64,000 nucleotides of DNA from Bdellovibrio sp. GT3 (GCF_037996765.1 NZ_JBBNAD010000005.1:1520001-1584000); one strand, 5' to 3'. Shown: positions 43,827-53,225, counted from the first letter of the stretch. The notes: a model not told the origin generated them from the sequence alone. A program made the numbers and translations.

Positions 43827-44428
43827 ATTTTAATACTGCGACCCTCCAGGGTCGCTTTTAGTTTTGCCTCATACAAATCCATCAAGGCTTTGCGTGCTTC
43901 AGCTCCTTCGGTAATTCCGAACGCTTCCGCAATCGCTTGCAAAGTCGCCATGCCCTCAGCTGTTGTTTCTGCGCGCATGTGATGCAAAGACTTGTTGGCT
44001 TCCTTAATCATCACTCGTGGCACCTCGGCCAATTCATGGTGACGGTAGTGGACTTTACTGGCCTGGCGCCAGTTTCCATCGGGAACAATCAATTGAATCG
44101 GGCGAGGATCCGCCGCGACAAATTCAGCATTCAATTCCAAGGCATTTTCAGATGGATAAAACAAAACCGTGCGGTATTCAGGCACCAGAAGATCACTAAG
44201 ATCGACTGCATCGCCCTCGACTCCGCGGATGCGCATTTCGCTATTCGTAAGGGCGGTCACGGCCAAGCGACCCGTGTTGGTCGTGCGCTTCAGTTCCTTG
44301 GCGTGAACCACCAGGCAGAGGCGGGTTTTCAGAGTTAATTTTGGAATGGACGCGCAAATGCAGCGGCTTTTATTTAAAAAGCACACAGGACAAGGGTCTT
44401 TCGTCTTTCTTTTGCGTTCCAGAGTCAT
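43823..44428 (-). CDS. DTW-domain protein (probable tRNA-uridine aminocarboxypropyltransferase)
   Basis: A 201-residue protein of the DTW/TapT family, which adds an acp group to a uridine of tRNA using S-adenosylmethionine. It has the N-terminal zinc-type cysteines (CPVCFLNKSRCIC), VVHAKELKRTTNTGRLA and a PDGNWRQASKV motif where the family has D-x-T-W; here Thr is Asn. The ATG at 44428 is taken; a GTG at 44452 would add eight residues. It lies between hutH and hutU, divergent from hutU. Confidence 0.85.
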   Translation of the reverse strand: MTLERKRKTKDPCPVCFLNKSRCICASIPKLTLKTRLCLVVHAKELKRTTNTGRLAVTALTNSEMRIRGVEGDAVDLSDLLVPEYRTVLFYPSENALELNAEFVAADPRPIQLIVPDGNWRQASKVHYRHHELAEVPRVMIKEANKSLHHMRAETTAEGMATLQAIAEAFGITEGAEARKALMDLYEAKLKATLEGRSIKI

Positions 44429-44515
44429 GGGCGCACTATTGATGCATCGCACTCCATTGTCAATGCCTATGGCCTTTGCTAGGTTCTAGCTCTTGTAAAT
44501 TCAAAAGGAGAGCAC

Positions 44516-46162
44516 ATGTCTCGCGTCGTAAAAGCCCCAACTGGCAACAAGATGGTTTGTAAAGGCTGGCTGCAAGAAGCCGCCTACCGCATGATTCAAA
44601 ACAATTTGGATCCTTCAATTGCTGAGCATCCAGAGAATCTGGTTGTGTATGGTGGTATCGGTAAAGCTGCTCGTAACTGGGAATGCTTCGATAAAATTTT
44701 GGAAGCCTTGAAAGAACTTGAAAACGACGAGACCTTGCTAGTTCAATCCGGCAAACCAATCGGTATCCTAAAAACTCACGAAGATGCACCTCGCGTGCTG
44801 TTGGCGAACTCCAACCTTGTACCTAAGTGGTCCACTTGGGAAGTCTTCAACGAACTGGATAAAAAAGGTTTGATGATGTACGGCCAGATGACGGCGGGTT
44901 CTTGGATTTACATCGGAACTCAAGGCATCATCCAAGGTACTTATGAATCATTCGTTGAAGCTGGTCGTCAGTATTTCAATGGCGATCTTACAGGTCGCGT
45001 GATTCTGACTGCGGGCTTGGGCGGTATGGGTGGAGCACAGCCTTTAGCAGGTGTGTTCGCGGGAGCATGTGTGCTAGCCGTTGAAATCGATCCAACTCGT
45101 ATTCAAAAGCGTCTTGAAACAAAATACATCGACGAAGTTGCAACAGACATCGACGATGCAATCGCTCGTATCAAAAAATACACAGCAGCGGGCGAGGCGA
45201 AATCCGTGGCCCTTCAAGGCAACATGGCGACCGTTATTCATCAACTGATGGACAAAGGCTTCACGCCGGATCTTTTGACGGATCAAACTTCTGCCCATGA
45301 TCCATTGGTGGGTTATATCCCTGAAGGCTACACAGTAGAAACTGCAAAAACTTTCCGCGAAAAAGATCAAACGGCGTATTTGAAAGCCGCTTATGATTCC
45401 ATGGCAAAACACGTGCGTGGAATGCTGGCAATGAAGGACAAGGGAGCTGTGACTTTCGATTACGGCAACAACTTGCGCGCCCGTGCTCAAGAAGCGGGTG
45501 TTGAAAATGCATTCGATTACCCAGGTTTCGTTCCGGCGTTCATCCGTCCACTATTCTGTAAAGGTTCCGGTCCATTCCGTTGGGTGGCACTGTCTGGTGA
45601 TCCGGCTGATATCAAAGTGACTGACGATGCGATGAGAAAACTATTCCCGCACAAGAAAGATCTTTTGCGTTGGTTGGATATGGCTGAAGAGCGAATCGCT
45701 TTCCAAGGCTTGCCAGCACGTATTTGCTGGCTTGAGTACGGCGAGCGTGCGAAGGCAGGTGCTATGCTGAATCAACTGGTGAAAGAAGGAAAAGTGAAAG
45801 CACCGATCGTGATCGGTCGTGACCACTTGGATTGCGGATCTGTGGCTTCTCCAAATCGCGAAACAGAAGCGATGAAGGATGGCTCTGATGCAGTCAGTGA
45901 CTGGGCGCTTTTGAATGCGATGGTAAACACAGCTTGCGGAGCTACATGGGTCAGTCTTCACCATGGTGGTGGTGTGGGTATGGGTTACAGCCAGCACGCA
46001 GGACAAGTGATCGTTGCGGACGGTACTGAAAAAGCAGCGAAACGTCTTGAAAGAGTGTTAACTGCCGATCCAGCAATGGGTGTATTTAGACATTTGGACG
46101 CAGGCTATGAGCTTGCAAAACAAGTGGCGCAAGAGCGCGGTGTGAACAGCTGCTGGTTATAG
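44516..46162 (+). CDS. hutU: Urocanate hydratase
   Basis: Converts urocanate to imidazolone propionate with NAD+ as cofactor, the second step of histidine degradation. The 548-residue sequence contains [15 protein letters not shown], the NAD-binding [32 protein letters not shown] and [16 protein letters not shown] with the active-site Cys. The ribosome binding site is AAAAGGAGAG. hutI and hutG are not in the window, and hutH is separated by two unrelated genes. Confidence 0.97.
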   Translation: MSRVVKAPTGNKMVCKGWLQEAAYRMIQNNLDPSIAEHPENLVVYGGIGKAARNWECFDKILEALKELENDETLLVQSGKPIGILKTHEDAPRVLLANSNLVPKWSTWEVFNELDKKGLMMYGQMTAGSWIYIGTQGIIQGTYESFVEAGRQYFNGDLTGRVILTAGLGGMGGAQPLAGVFAGACVLAVEIDPTRIQKRLETKYIDEVATDIDDAIARIKKYTAAGEAKSVALQGNMATVIHQLMDKGFTPDLLTDQTSAHDPLVGYIPEGYTVETAKTFREKDQTAYLKAAYDSMAKHVRGMLAMKDKGAVTFDYGNNLRARAQEAGVENAFDYPGFVPAFIRPLFCKGSGPFRWVALSGDPADIKVTDDAMRKLFPHKKDLLRWLDMAEERIAFQGLPARICWLEYGERAKAGAMLNQLVKEGKVKAPIVIGRDHLDCGSVASPNRETEAMKDGSDAVSDWALLNAMVNTACGATWVSLHHGGGVGMGYSQHAGQVIVADGTEKAAKRLERVLTADPAMGVFRHLDAGYELAKQVAQERGVNSCWL

Positions 46163-46171
46163 TTACTTTAC

Positions 46172-46206
46172 TGGCCGAAGTTTAAAAAACTTCGGCCTTT
46201 TTTCTC
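46172..46206 (+). terminator. Intrinsic terminator after hutU
   Basis: GGCCGAAGTTT and AACTTCGGCC form a long stem with a T-run. hutU is therefore likely separate from the transporter genes. Confidence 0.92.
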
Positions 46207-46336
46207 ATATTCGTATTGTCTCCGCTTGATAATTTCTCTCTCATATTCAGTCTGCTTAATCTCAGTTAATTCATGTTTGCATTCTTTTGCCATCGGGCAG
46301 ACCATAAAGTGTTGGTCCTAACCATGGAGGTCAGAA

Positions 46337-47323
46337 ATGCTATCTCACAAATGGATTCTCAGCGTTGTTCTATCATTAGCACCTTTAAGTTTCGTGCAAG
46401 CACAGCCAAAAAAAGCCCCAGATCTAGTTCGAGTCGGAAATTTGAAATTCGCCCATTATGGTGCGATCAGTTACCTTCCGGAATTCTGCGGAAAGTATAA
46501 TTTGAAAGTCACTGAAAGAGTTTTCGCCAAGGGCATCGACATCATGCCGGCAATTATAGCAGGAGAAATTGACGTGGCCGCCAGTGCTGCCGATGCTGCT
46601 ATCGCAGGAAGATCAGGCGGAGTGCCTATCTATGCAGTTGCAGGTTTCGCTGAAGGTGGAGCGCGCATCGTGGTTCGTCCCGAGCTCAATATTAAGTCGA
46701 TCAAGGATTTCAAAGGCAAAAAAGTTGGCGTGGCCCGCGGTGGGGCGCAGGAGTTGTTGCTTCTTGCAGAGCTTGCGAAAAACAATCTGACCTGGTCGGA
46801 TAAAAAAGGCAAAGACGTGCAAATCGTCTATATGGCCTTCGCCGATTTGAACCAGGCCCTGCAGGCAAAACAAATCGACGCCATGGCACAGAGTGAACCG
46901 CAATCATCCCAAGCCATCAACAAGGGTTGGGGCGTGGAGCTGATGAAGCCTTACGACACACCAATGGGTATGCCGATTCGTACACTTGTGATGACCGAGA
47001 AAATGTATAACGAGAAAAAAGATGTCGCCGAAAGATTCATGAAGTGCTTCGTGGAAGCCACAAAACTTTTCATGGATAAACCCGAGATCGCAGAAAAATT
47101 CGTGGTAGAGAAAGTCTTCAAAGGGCAAATCACTCCACAGGATTTTAAAGATGCTATCGGGAACTCTCCGTATGCTTATCACTTAACAGTTGAGCACATT
47201 CAAATCACCACGGACTTTATGCATAAGTACGGGGTCGGTCGCATGGAGAAAGTTCCAAAAGCGGCAGACTGGGTGAAAATCGATCTCTTGGACGATGCCA
47301 AGAAATCCTTGGGTGTAAAATAG
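46337..47323 (+). CDS. NitT/TauT-type ABC transporter substrate-binding protein
   Basis: A 328-residue exported protein with a signal peptide (ILSVVLSLAPLSFVQAQ) and the SsuA/TauA/NrtA fold: NLKFAHYGAISYLPEF, GIDIMPAIIAGEIDVAA, KSIKDFKGKKVGVARGG, and a second lobe with VYMAFADLNQALQAKQIDAMA. The ATG follows GGAGG. It leads a three-gene ABC transporter. The ligand could be an amine, sulphonate, pyrimidine precursor or aromatic acid; the adjacent hutU hints at histidine or urocanate, but this is inference. Confidence 0.9.
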   Translation: MLSHKWILSVVLSLAPLSFVQAQPKKAPDLVRVGNLKFAHYGAISYLPEFCGKYNLKVTERVFAKGIDIMPAIIAGEIDVAASAADAAIAGRSGGVPIYAVAGFAEGGARIVVRPELNIKSIKDFKGKKVGVARGGAQELLLLAELAKNNLTWSDKKGKDVQIVYMAFADLNQALQAKQIDAMAQSEPQSSQAINKGWGVELMKPYDTPMGMPIRTLVMTEKMYNEKKDVAERFMKCFVEATKLFMDKPEIAEKFVVEKVFKGQITPQDFKDAIGNSPYAYHLTVEHIQITTDFMHKYGVGRMEKVPKAADWVKIDLLDDAKKSLGVK

Positions 47324-47335
47324 CGGGGAGACTGA

Positions 47336-48163
47336 ATGGCTAAGGCAAAGGTTGATTTTAGCACACGTATAAAAGGAATTTGGGTGCCACTACTGATGGT
47401 CGCCGTGTGGGAAGCCGTGGTCCGTTTGGGCTGGGTGAATCCACAGGTGTTGCCAGCGCCGTCCGCGGTGATCACACGTTGGTATCAATACCTTATGCCG
47501 ATGGAGGCCTATGATCCCGCAGGCGAAATGTCGAAACTTGAATGGATTTTTTCCGGCGAGTTGCTTCATGACCTGTGGGCCAGTTTTTACCGTGTGCTGA
47601 TTGGCTGTTTGATCGGCGGCGTTTTGGCGCTACCGTTAGGGCTGGTCATGGGTGCCAGTCAAAAAGTTTACGACTATATGAATCCACTAGTGCAGGTACT
47701 TCGTCCCATCCCACCGATTGCTTACATTCCATTGGCGATCTTGTGGTTTGGCTTGGGTAATCCCCCGGCCGTGTTCCTGATCGCCTTGGGAGCCTTCTTC
47801 CCGGTGTTGATGAACACTATCGTGGGCGTGCGTGCGGTGGATTCTATTTATATCCGTGCTGCCCGCAATATGGGGGCTGGATCATTTCTGATGTTCAGAA
47901 AAATCATCGTTCCGGCAGCGATGCCATACATTTTGAGTGGCGTGCGCATCGGTATCGGGACAGGTTTCATCTGTATGATCGTGGCAGAGATGATCGCGGT
48001 GAACAGTGGACTGGGTTACCGTATTCTGGAAGCGCGTGAGTACTTCTGGTCGGATAAGATTATTGCCGGGATGTTTTCGATCGGTCTTTTGGGACTTGCG
48101 ATTGATACGGTCGTGGATAAATTAAACAACCACTTGCTGCGCTGGCATCGAGGTCTTGAATAA
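47336..48163 (+). CDS. NitT/TauT-type ABC transporter permease
   Basis: A 275-residue inner membrane permease (SsuC/TauC family) with six or so helices. It shows VLIGCLIGGVLALPLGLVMG, LRPIPPIAYIPLAILWFGLG, the coupling EAA-type loop (AARNMGAGSFLMFRKIIVPA with PYILSGVRIGIG) and MIVAEMIAVNSGLGYRI. The start is 12 bases after the binding protein gene, and the stop shares a base with the ATPase start. Confidence 0.93.
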   Translation: MAKAKVDFSTRIKGIWVPLLMVAVWEAVVRLGWVNPQVLPAPSAVITRWYQYLMPMEAYDPAGEMSKLEWIFSGELLHDLWASFYRVLIGCLIGGVLALPLGLVMGASQKVYDYMNPLVQVLRPIPPIAYIPLAILWFGLGNPPAVFLIALGAFFPVLMNTIVGVRAVDSIYIRAARNMGAGSFLMFRKIIVPAAMPYILSGVRIGIGTGFICMIVAEMIAVNSGLGYRILEAREYFWSDKIIAGMFSIGLLGLAIDTVVDKLNNHLLRWHRGLE

Positions 48164-48975
48164 TGGCTGAAACACTAACTCAAATCAAAGTTCAGAACGT
48201 TGACAAGATTTTTCACGGCGGTGACGAGGGTAAAGACGTTATCGCACTTAAAGACATTAACCTGGAAATCCCACGCGGGCAGTTCCTGTGTTTGCTGGGA
48301 CCATCGGGTTGTGGCAAGAGCACTCTGTTGAATGCTATCGCAGGATTTTCAATGCCCACGAATGGGCAGGTGTTGGTTGAAGAAAAGAAAATCTTTGAAC
48401 CGGGACCTGATCGCGGCATGGTTTTTCAGGAGTACGCGCTTTTTCCCTGGATGTCGGTCGAAGACAACATCACCTTCGGATTAAGAATCAAGAAAAATGT
48501 CCCTGAAGAGCAAATTCAAAAAACACTGAACAGCCTGCTTGAGAAATTAAAACTCACAGAGTTCCGCAAACGTTTTCCAAAAGATCTATCAGGCGGCATG
48601 CGCCAACGTGTGGCTATCGCTCGCGTATTGGCGTTAGATCCACCGATTATGCTGATGGATGAACCGTTCGGAGCCTTGGATGCCCTGACTCGCAGAAGCT
48701 TGCAAGACGAATTGATCAAACTGTGGCAAGAGACTAAAAAGACCGTGGTGTTTGTAACTCACAGTATGGAAGAAGCCATTTACCTTGCCGATAGAATTGT
48801 TGTGATGACATATCGACCGGGGACAGTGAAAAAAGATCTGATCGTGGATCTACCTCGTCCAAGAAATCCAGCCGCTAACGATTTCAATGCCCTTAAGCGC
48901 GAAATCAGCGACATGGTCATGGCCGAACAAAACCGCTTCCAAGACGCGCAACTGCGCGGTTCAACAGGCGACTAA
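48163..48975 (+). CDS. NitT/TauT-type ABC transporter ATPase
   Basis: A 270-residue ATPase. Walker A is GPSGCGKST, the Q-loop is VFQEYALFPWMSVEDN, the signature is LSGGMRQRVAIARV, Walker B is PIMLMDEPFGALDALT and the H-loop is VVFVTHSMEEAIYLAD. It completes the transporter (binding protein, permease, ATPase) in one plus-strand operon that ends in a terminator. Confidence 0.96.
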   Translation: MAETLTQIKVQNVDKIFHGGDEGKDVIALKDINLEIPRGQFLCLLGPSGCGKSTLLNAIAGFSMPTNGQVLVEEKKIFEPGPDRGMVFQEYALFPWMSVEDNITFGLRIKKNVPEEQIQKTLNSLLEKLKLTEFRKRFPKDLSGGMRQRVAIARVLALDPPIMLMDEPFGALDALTRRSLQDELIKLWQETKKTVVFVTHSMEEAIYLADRIVVMTYRPGTVKKDLIVDLPRPRNPAANDFNALKREISDMVMAEQNRFQDAQLRGSTGD

Positions 48976-49007
48976 AAAAAAAAGGGAGCTACCAAGCTCC
49001 CTTTTTC
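48974..49007. terminator. Bidirectional terminator
   Basis: AAAAGGGAGCT and AGCTCCCTTTT form a stem with an ACCA loop and A/T flanks. It ends the ABC transporter operon and the convergent minus-strand gene. Confidence 0.92.
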
Positions 49008-49008
49008 A

Positions 49009-49704
49009 TTACTGTCCACACTGACAATCTTTATACAAGCAAGATAAGACCTTGCCATGATTGTTAAACTGAAACTGGAAAATCGTGTTGTCATGCATTT
49101 CCAAAGAAGCCGTGGAGTCGTCTTTTAACAGCAACTCCATTTTCTTCTCAGCACGAGCCACTTTCCCGGTTGCCAATAGTTTCTCAACTGTATCGCCTTT
49201 GCTTAGAGGGATCTCCTCAGGCAGTTCTTGTGCATCCAGTTTATAGAACTTCACAATCTTTTTGTCTTTGGAGTTGGTGTTGTCGTCGCCGATCACATGA
49301 ATGCGGCGTTTGGCACCGTCTGGCAGAACCAGGTGATAGTTCTCGACCAAAACATTTTCAGACTTAATCCCCAGGCTTTTACGAAGGTACTCGATCAAAG
49401 CTTCTGGAGTTCCCACCGCTTGGGCTGCGATTTCAGGCGCACACGCACGCAAGGATTCATTGAAAGTGTCTTTGCCAGAGTCCGCCACGACAGCCGCTGT
49501 TCCGGCTTCGCCGTGCAATGTGCTGTCAATGTGAGTGGCTGTGGCCATGGCGCCTGGTGAAGGCTGCTGATCAGTCACAGCTCCGTGCAGGATGTCCTGC
49601 TTAAGCGGGAATAGAATATGCAAAAAGTAATAATCGGCGGCGCCACCTAGAGTGAACAAAACGACAGCCGCGATAAGCCAGTTTTTTAATTTAATATCGT
49701 TCAT
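49009..49704 (-). CDS. Membrane-anchored protein of unknown function
   Basis: A 231-residue protein with one N-terminal membrane helix (WLIAAVVLFTLGGAADYYFL) and a long periplasmic part. The C-terminus has a cysteine cluster (SCLYKDCQCGQ). No domain is recognised. It starts 6 bases after the end of the cysteine-peptidase-like gene, so the two genes are in one transcript and possibly one function. Confidence 0.7.
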   Translation of the reverse strand: MNDIKLKNWLIAAVVLFTLGGAADYYFLHILFPLKQDILHGAVTDQQPSPGAMATATHIDSTLHGEAGTAAVVADSGKDTFNESLRACAPEIAAQAVGTPEALIEYLRKSLGIKSENVLVENYHLVLPDGAKRRIHVIGDDNTNSKDKKIVKFYKLDAQELPEEIPLSKGDTVEKLLATGKVARAEKKMELLLKDDSTASLEMHDNTIFQFQFNNHGKVLSCLYKDCQCGQ

Positions 49705-49710
49705 AGTCCT

Positions 49711-51018
49711 TTAATCCTGTTTCAGATTCGGAACCCAAACATCCCATGATTGACAGCTTCTTGCACGCTGCGAAGGTCCACGGAGCTGGCCCCAACGGTA
49801 TTGGGCTTCGTCCATAGGGTTGTTTGAGATGAGTCCCGCAAATAGGCGGCGTTTGAACTCGGCCAGATCAATATATTGTCCTGACAGGTATTCGGTGGTG
49901 CACACTGAAGTGCCATCAACCCCGGTTGCCGCCATTTTACGCGTTTCGCTGGCCATGGTTTCTTCGATGAACGGGAAGATCTTATTCAAACGGACACGCA
50001 TGTCCAAACTTAACTCTGCCGCATTATTGGCAAGCACCAAATCACGATACGTTTTTCGCAAAGTCACGTAGTCGTCAAAAATACGCTGATCGCGCGAAGG
50101 CGTCGAATAGGTGTCATAGTCTGCATACTTCATGCATTTTTTTGTCGAGCGCAAGGCATTCAAGCCATCATTCACCGCGCTCACTCGGCCTTGAACACCT
50201 TGGCATGTCACTTTCATCAAGCGCGCCATCAACTGTTCATCAGTTTCACGACGAAGTGCCAAACGTCCTTGCGAATACTTCACCCAACGTTTCAATGGAA
50301 CTTTGTATTGCTCTTCGCTGTAGCCAGGAACTTTCCACGCGGGTTGGCCGATGTATTGTGCCGGTTTCCAGTAGCGGAATCCTGCATTGCCAGCCGGCGT
50401 TTGATCGCCCTCGAAAACCCATTCAGGATTTGGCCAGGATTGACGTTCCTGCAACGTCGCACTTGAAGTTGCTCCAATGGTGGAGTTGTAAACCAGATGA
50501 GGCACGCCAATCGGTAACATTTCTTTGATTGTCCAGGAGTGATGATTCACCGCTGTTGTCAGAATCAAAGAACCCGCACGTACAGTGTTGCGTGAGATCG
50601 CGATCGGATACGTGTCGTTCGGAAGCGACTTGGTGCTGGTCATGTTATAGATGTACACCAAAAAGTTTTTGATTCGGGCTTGTTCGTTCTGACGATCCCA
50701 ACGCGCCATTTTGTTGGAGATCGTGCGACCTGATGCCGTTGGATCCTGAATGACGAACGGTAATTTATTTTCATACGCGAAAATAAGTCGCATGGAATAA
50801 ACAGTGTCAGCACAATCGGTGCGCAGTCCGTAGTAGGGATTGCTTTGCCCATTTGGTAAGCGTTTGCGGGCAAAGAAGTCTACTTGCCAGTTATTTTCAA
50901 CCCACTCAGAAAAGCGATCTTCCCAAGTTGGAGACCACTCATTGACCTCTGTCCACACCGCAGCGCGAGCAAAATTAAAGGAAACGAGCACACTAAGAAG
51001 CAAAATCAGGCGTTGCAT
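49711..51018 (-). CDS. Exported protein, possible NlpC/P60-like cysteine peptidase
   Basis: A 435-residue exported protein. The ATG at 51018 follows GGAGAG and begins the signal peptide (LILLLSVLVSFNFARA). Residues 60-100 read YYGLRTDCADTVYSMRLIF, with a D-C-A-D arrangement like the nucleophile of NlpC/P60 or transglutaminase folds, and a NHHSWTI segment near 165 could give the catalytic His. Overall similarity to named families is low, so peptidoglycan hydrolase is only a suggestion. It is the first of a two-gene unit. Confidence 0.65.
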   Translation of the reverse strand: MQRLILLLSVLVSFNFARAAVWTEVNEWSPTWEDRFSEWVENNWQVDFFARKRLPNGQSNPYYGLRTDCADTVYSMRLIFAYENKLPFVIQDPTASGRTISNKMARWDRQNEQARIKNFLVYIYNMTSTKSLPNDTYPIAISRNTVRAGSLILTTAVNHHSWTIKEMLPIGVPHLVYNSTIGATSSATLQERQSWPNPEWVFEGDQTPAGNAGFRYWKPAQYIGQPAWKVPGYSEEQYKVPLKRWVKYSQGRLALRRETDEQLMARLMKVTCQGVQGRVSAVNDGLNALRSTKKCMKYADYDTYSTPSRDQRIFDDYVTLRKTYRDLVLANNAAELSLDMRVRLNKIFPFIEETMASETRKMAATGVDGTSVCTTEYLSGQYIDLAEFKRRLFAGLISNNPMDEAQYRWGQLRGPSQRARSCQSWDVWVPNLKQD

Positions 51019-51204
51019 AAACTCTCCGTACATTACCGTACGAAAACGTATATTGCGTGTTTTTAAGATTCAAACAAAATGCCCCGCGGCCAAAGTTTGC
51101 TTTGTGTCATAAAGCTCGGGCAAGTGCGTATTGAATTTTAAATCGCGAATTATAAAATGATGTTACAGGTCGAATCCTTAAGGGCTCGGCGTTCTGGAGG
51201 CGTT

Positions 51205-51633
51205 ATGAAAAGCATGAAGTGGGTTGTGGGTCTAGTGTTCCTGGCGGGGGCGGCTCAAGCAGCCACTCGAGAGGTTCCAGTGTACAGCGGCCGCAGTTTA
51301 CGTGCACAAGTAGATACCTATGCGGAGCTTTTGCAGAAAGAAATGCACATGGCAAAGAACAACAAGGAACGTTTTCGCGCCATTCGCCGTGTCACTGACG
51401 AAATTAAAGTCGTTCGTGAAAATAATATGCCCCAGTCCCAGGCCGATGAAGCCTACATGGACTTAATGATGGCCGTTTTCGAGTCGGTTCCTTCAGAGAA
51501 AAATTTCAAAAAAGGTGACTGTTCTCGCTATGAAAACGATATCTTAAATCAATACGAGCCCACGGCGGATATAGAGCCGGTAGAGCCCGCTGTGAAGCCG
51601 GCTTGGGTGGCCCTCACAACACTCTGTAGATAA
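51205..51633 (+). CDS. Small exported protein
   Basis: A 142-residue protein. The ATG at 51205 follows CTGGAGG and gives a signal peptide (VVGLVFLAGAAQAA). The mature protein is helical and charged with two cysteines near the C-terminus. A longer frame from 51157 lacks a good start signal. No family is recognised. Confidence 0.7.
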   Translation: MKSMKWVVGLVFLAGAAQAATREVPVYSGRSLRAQVDTYAELLQKEMHMAKNNKERFRAIRRVTDEIKVVRENNMPQSQADEAYMDLMMAVFESVPSEKNFKKGDCSRYENDILNQYEPTADIEPVEPAVKPAWVALTTLCR

Positions 51634-51710
51634 TGCCCTTGTGATTTTCGCTCAAATACCTTATCTCCTTGGGGGAGCTTAGTTATCTAAACCTTACAAG
51701 GGGATTCAGA

Positions 51711-52157
51711 GTGAAAAAGTACGTAGTGATGATCGCATTGATGGTGTCTTCTTCCGCTTTCGCGCAAACCAGCACACCTGAATTCGTTGATAAATTGGTG
51801 GACACGATCAACTCTCAGTTGATCGTGATTAATAAAGAGCGTGCTCAAAAGGGTAAAAAACTTTACTGCTCTCAGTTGAACGAAGATCAAGTATTCCTAA
51901 TCGCAAAATACTTCCGCAGCAAAGATAAGAAGGCTTGGTTAACTCTTGATTCGGTTTCTGCTGACCGCTTTGTGGATCTTGCGGGTTTCAATCTTTCTTG
52001 TTACCCAAAACCATGCCCGAACTACGATGACCTTGTGAATGGCATCTGCAACATGAAGTCCTACAAAATGGATCGTGATCTTTTGGATTCCGCTCTTGAG
52101 AAAATCAAAGGTGGTAAGTTTACGATCAATGAAACTATGGCGGACATCGCACGCTAA
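51711..52157 (+). CDS. Small exported protein, likely well expressed
   Basis: A 148-residue exported protein starting at GTG (51711), which follows AAGGGG, with a signal peptide (VVMIALMVSSSAFAQ). Four cysteines occur in the mature part (LYCSQL, LSCYPKPCPNY, GICNM). Codon use is biased like the abundant protein at 22830. It is a single gene with its own terminator. No family is recognised. Confidence 0.75.
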   Translation: MKKYVVMIALMVSSSAFAQTSTPEFVDKLVDTINSQLIVINKERAQKGKKLYCSQLNEDQVFLIAKYFRSKDKKAWLTLDSVSADRFVDLAGFNLSCYPKPCPNYDDLVNGICNMKSYKMDRDLLDSALEKIKGGKFTINETMADIAR

Positions 52158-52196
52158 AAGGTACGGACTGACTTTATCCATAAAAATTAGTTTAAG

Positions 52197-52227
52197 AAAA
52201 AGGCTCCTCTTGGGAGCCTTTTTTTAT
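52197..52227 (+). terminator. Intrinsic terminator
   Basis: AAAAAGGCTCC and GGAGCCTTTTT pair across TCTTG and are followed by Ts. Confidence 0.9.
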
Positions 52228-52400
52228 GTGCTCCGTGCCTGCCGCTTAAAAGTCCACTGCACCATCGTGCAGACTCTTACCTGAAATATAAGTCTTTAGG
52301 ACCTATTTATTTAACGCCTTTAATCCAAGCACTGTGTTTTCCCTACGGGTCTTGTTCTGCCGCTGGGGCGGTGAAACCATCAAGGCAACGGAGGTACACC

Positions 52401-52784
52401 ATGGATTTTGGAGCAATTCTTACCACGCTTCTTTCTGGGTTGGCCGGCGGTAATATCGCCGGATCTTTATTGAAGAAATTGAACCTCGGACCTGCAGGGA
52501 ATTCCATAGCCGGAATTGTCGGAGGCTTTCTGGGGGGACCAGCAATCACGGGTATGGTGAATCCCATGACTCAAGGGGGAGCGATATTCAGTAATATCGC
52601 CGGCTCCGGTATCGGGGGAGCGGTTGTTATGATACTGGCAGGTCTTGTGAAAAACTGGTGGGACAAACGCCAGGCACAGACGAAGTCATCGACCTTTAGA
52701 AAAGACCAGGACATCTCTCAGTCCTATACGAAAACGCCTCCTCCTCCTAAATCAAGAGATTATCAAGAGGGGCCACGTCCTTAA
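52401..52784 (+). CDS. Glycine-rich membrane-associated protein
   Basis: A 127-residue protein. The ATG at 52401 follows CGGAGG. It has glycine-rich hydrophobic segments (SGLAGGNIAGSLL, SIAGIVGGFLGGPAITGM, GSGIGGAVVMILAGLV) that look like glycine-zipper membrane helices, then a basic Lys/Pro/Ser-rich tail. No family is certain. A terminator follows. Confidence 0.7.
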   Translation: MDFGAILTTLLSGLAGGNIAGSLLKKLNLGPAGNSIAGIVGGFLGGPAITGMVNPMTQGGAIFSNIAGSGIGGAVVMILAGLVKNWWDKRQAQTKSSTFRKDQDISQSYTKTPPPPKSRDYQEGPRP

Positions 52785-52816
52785 AAAAAGAAAGGGAGCC
52801 ATATGGGCTCCCTTTA
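52785..52816 (+). terminator. Intrinsic terminator
   Basis: AAAGGGAGCC and GGCTCCCTTT pair across ATATG, followed by a short T-stretch. Confidence 0.8.
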
Positions 52817-52841
52817 TCTTCGGCGGAATTGGTTGGTTAAA

Positions 52842-53114
52842 CTAGTAACCAAGAATGTCGACGTAAGTGATACCTTTGGCAACGCTCGAGGAAACTTTCG
52901 CGCGTTGTCCTTTGATCACGATACGACCATCAAGAAATAGTTGCTTGAAAGTCGTGCGAGTGATGTTGAACAGGTTCAGATTTTCTTTTTGATTGCGAAG
53001 AGCATTCAACAAAACCACATCCAGGCGCTTCGCGGAACGGTGAAGTTCGATTGTCACGCGGAATGATTTTGGGGGTTGTGGTGGAACGTGATTAACGCCT
53101 GCGTATTCTTCCAT
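52842..53114 (-). CDS. Small S4-like RNA-binding protein
   Basis: A 90-residue protein. From residue 27 it follows the S4 domain pattern: SAKRLDVVLLNALRNQ, NITRTTFKQLFLDGRIVIKG, then SSSVAKGITYVDILGY. S4 domains bind structured RNA in ribosomal proteins, pseudouridine synthases and heat-shock Hsp15. This is a short freestanding copy without an enzyme, so it may be an RNA-binding adaptor, and it lacks some basic residues usual in the domain. Confidence 0.65.
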   Translation of the reverse strand: MEEYAGVNHVPPQPPKSFRVTIELHRSAKRLDVVLLNALRNQKENLNLFNITRTTFKQLFLDGRIVIKGQRAKVSSSVAKGITYVDILGY

Positions 53115-53225
53115 GGGCTCTCCAGATTGAAATAAGGCTGGAAGATGCCATATCTGATGGTGATTTGTCCACGAACTTGGCCAAAGGCCCCTCCTTGGGG
53201 GAGAGACCTTGGAAAAAGGTAAAAT

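Noticed and set aside
46203-46252. Direct repeat TCTCATATTC after hutU
   Set aside because: Two copies of a 10-base AT-rich sequence in a short gap are close to chance expectation and have no flanking structure.
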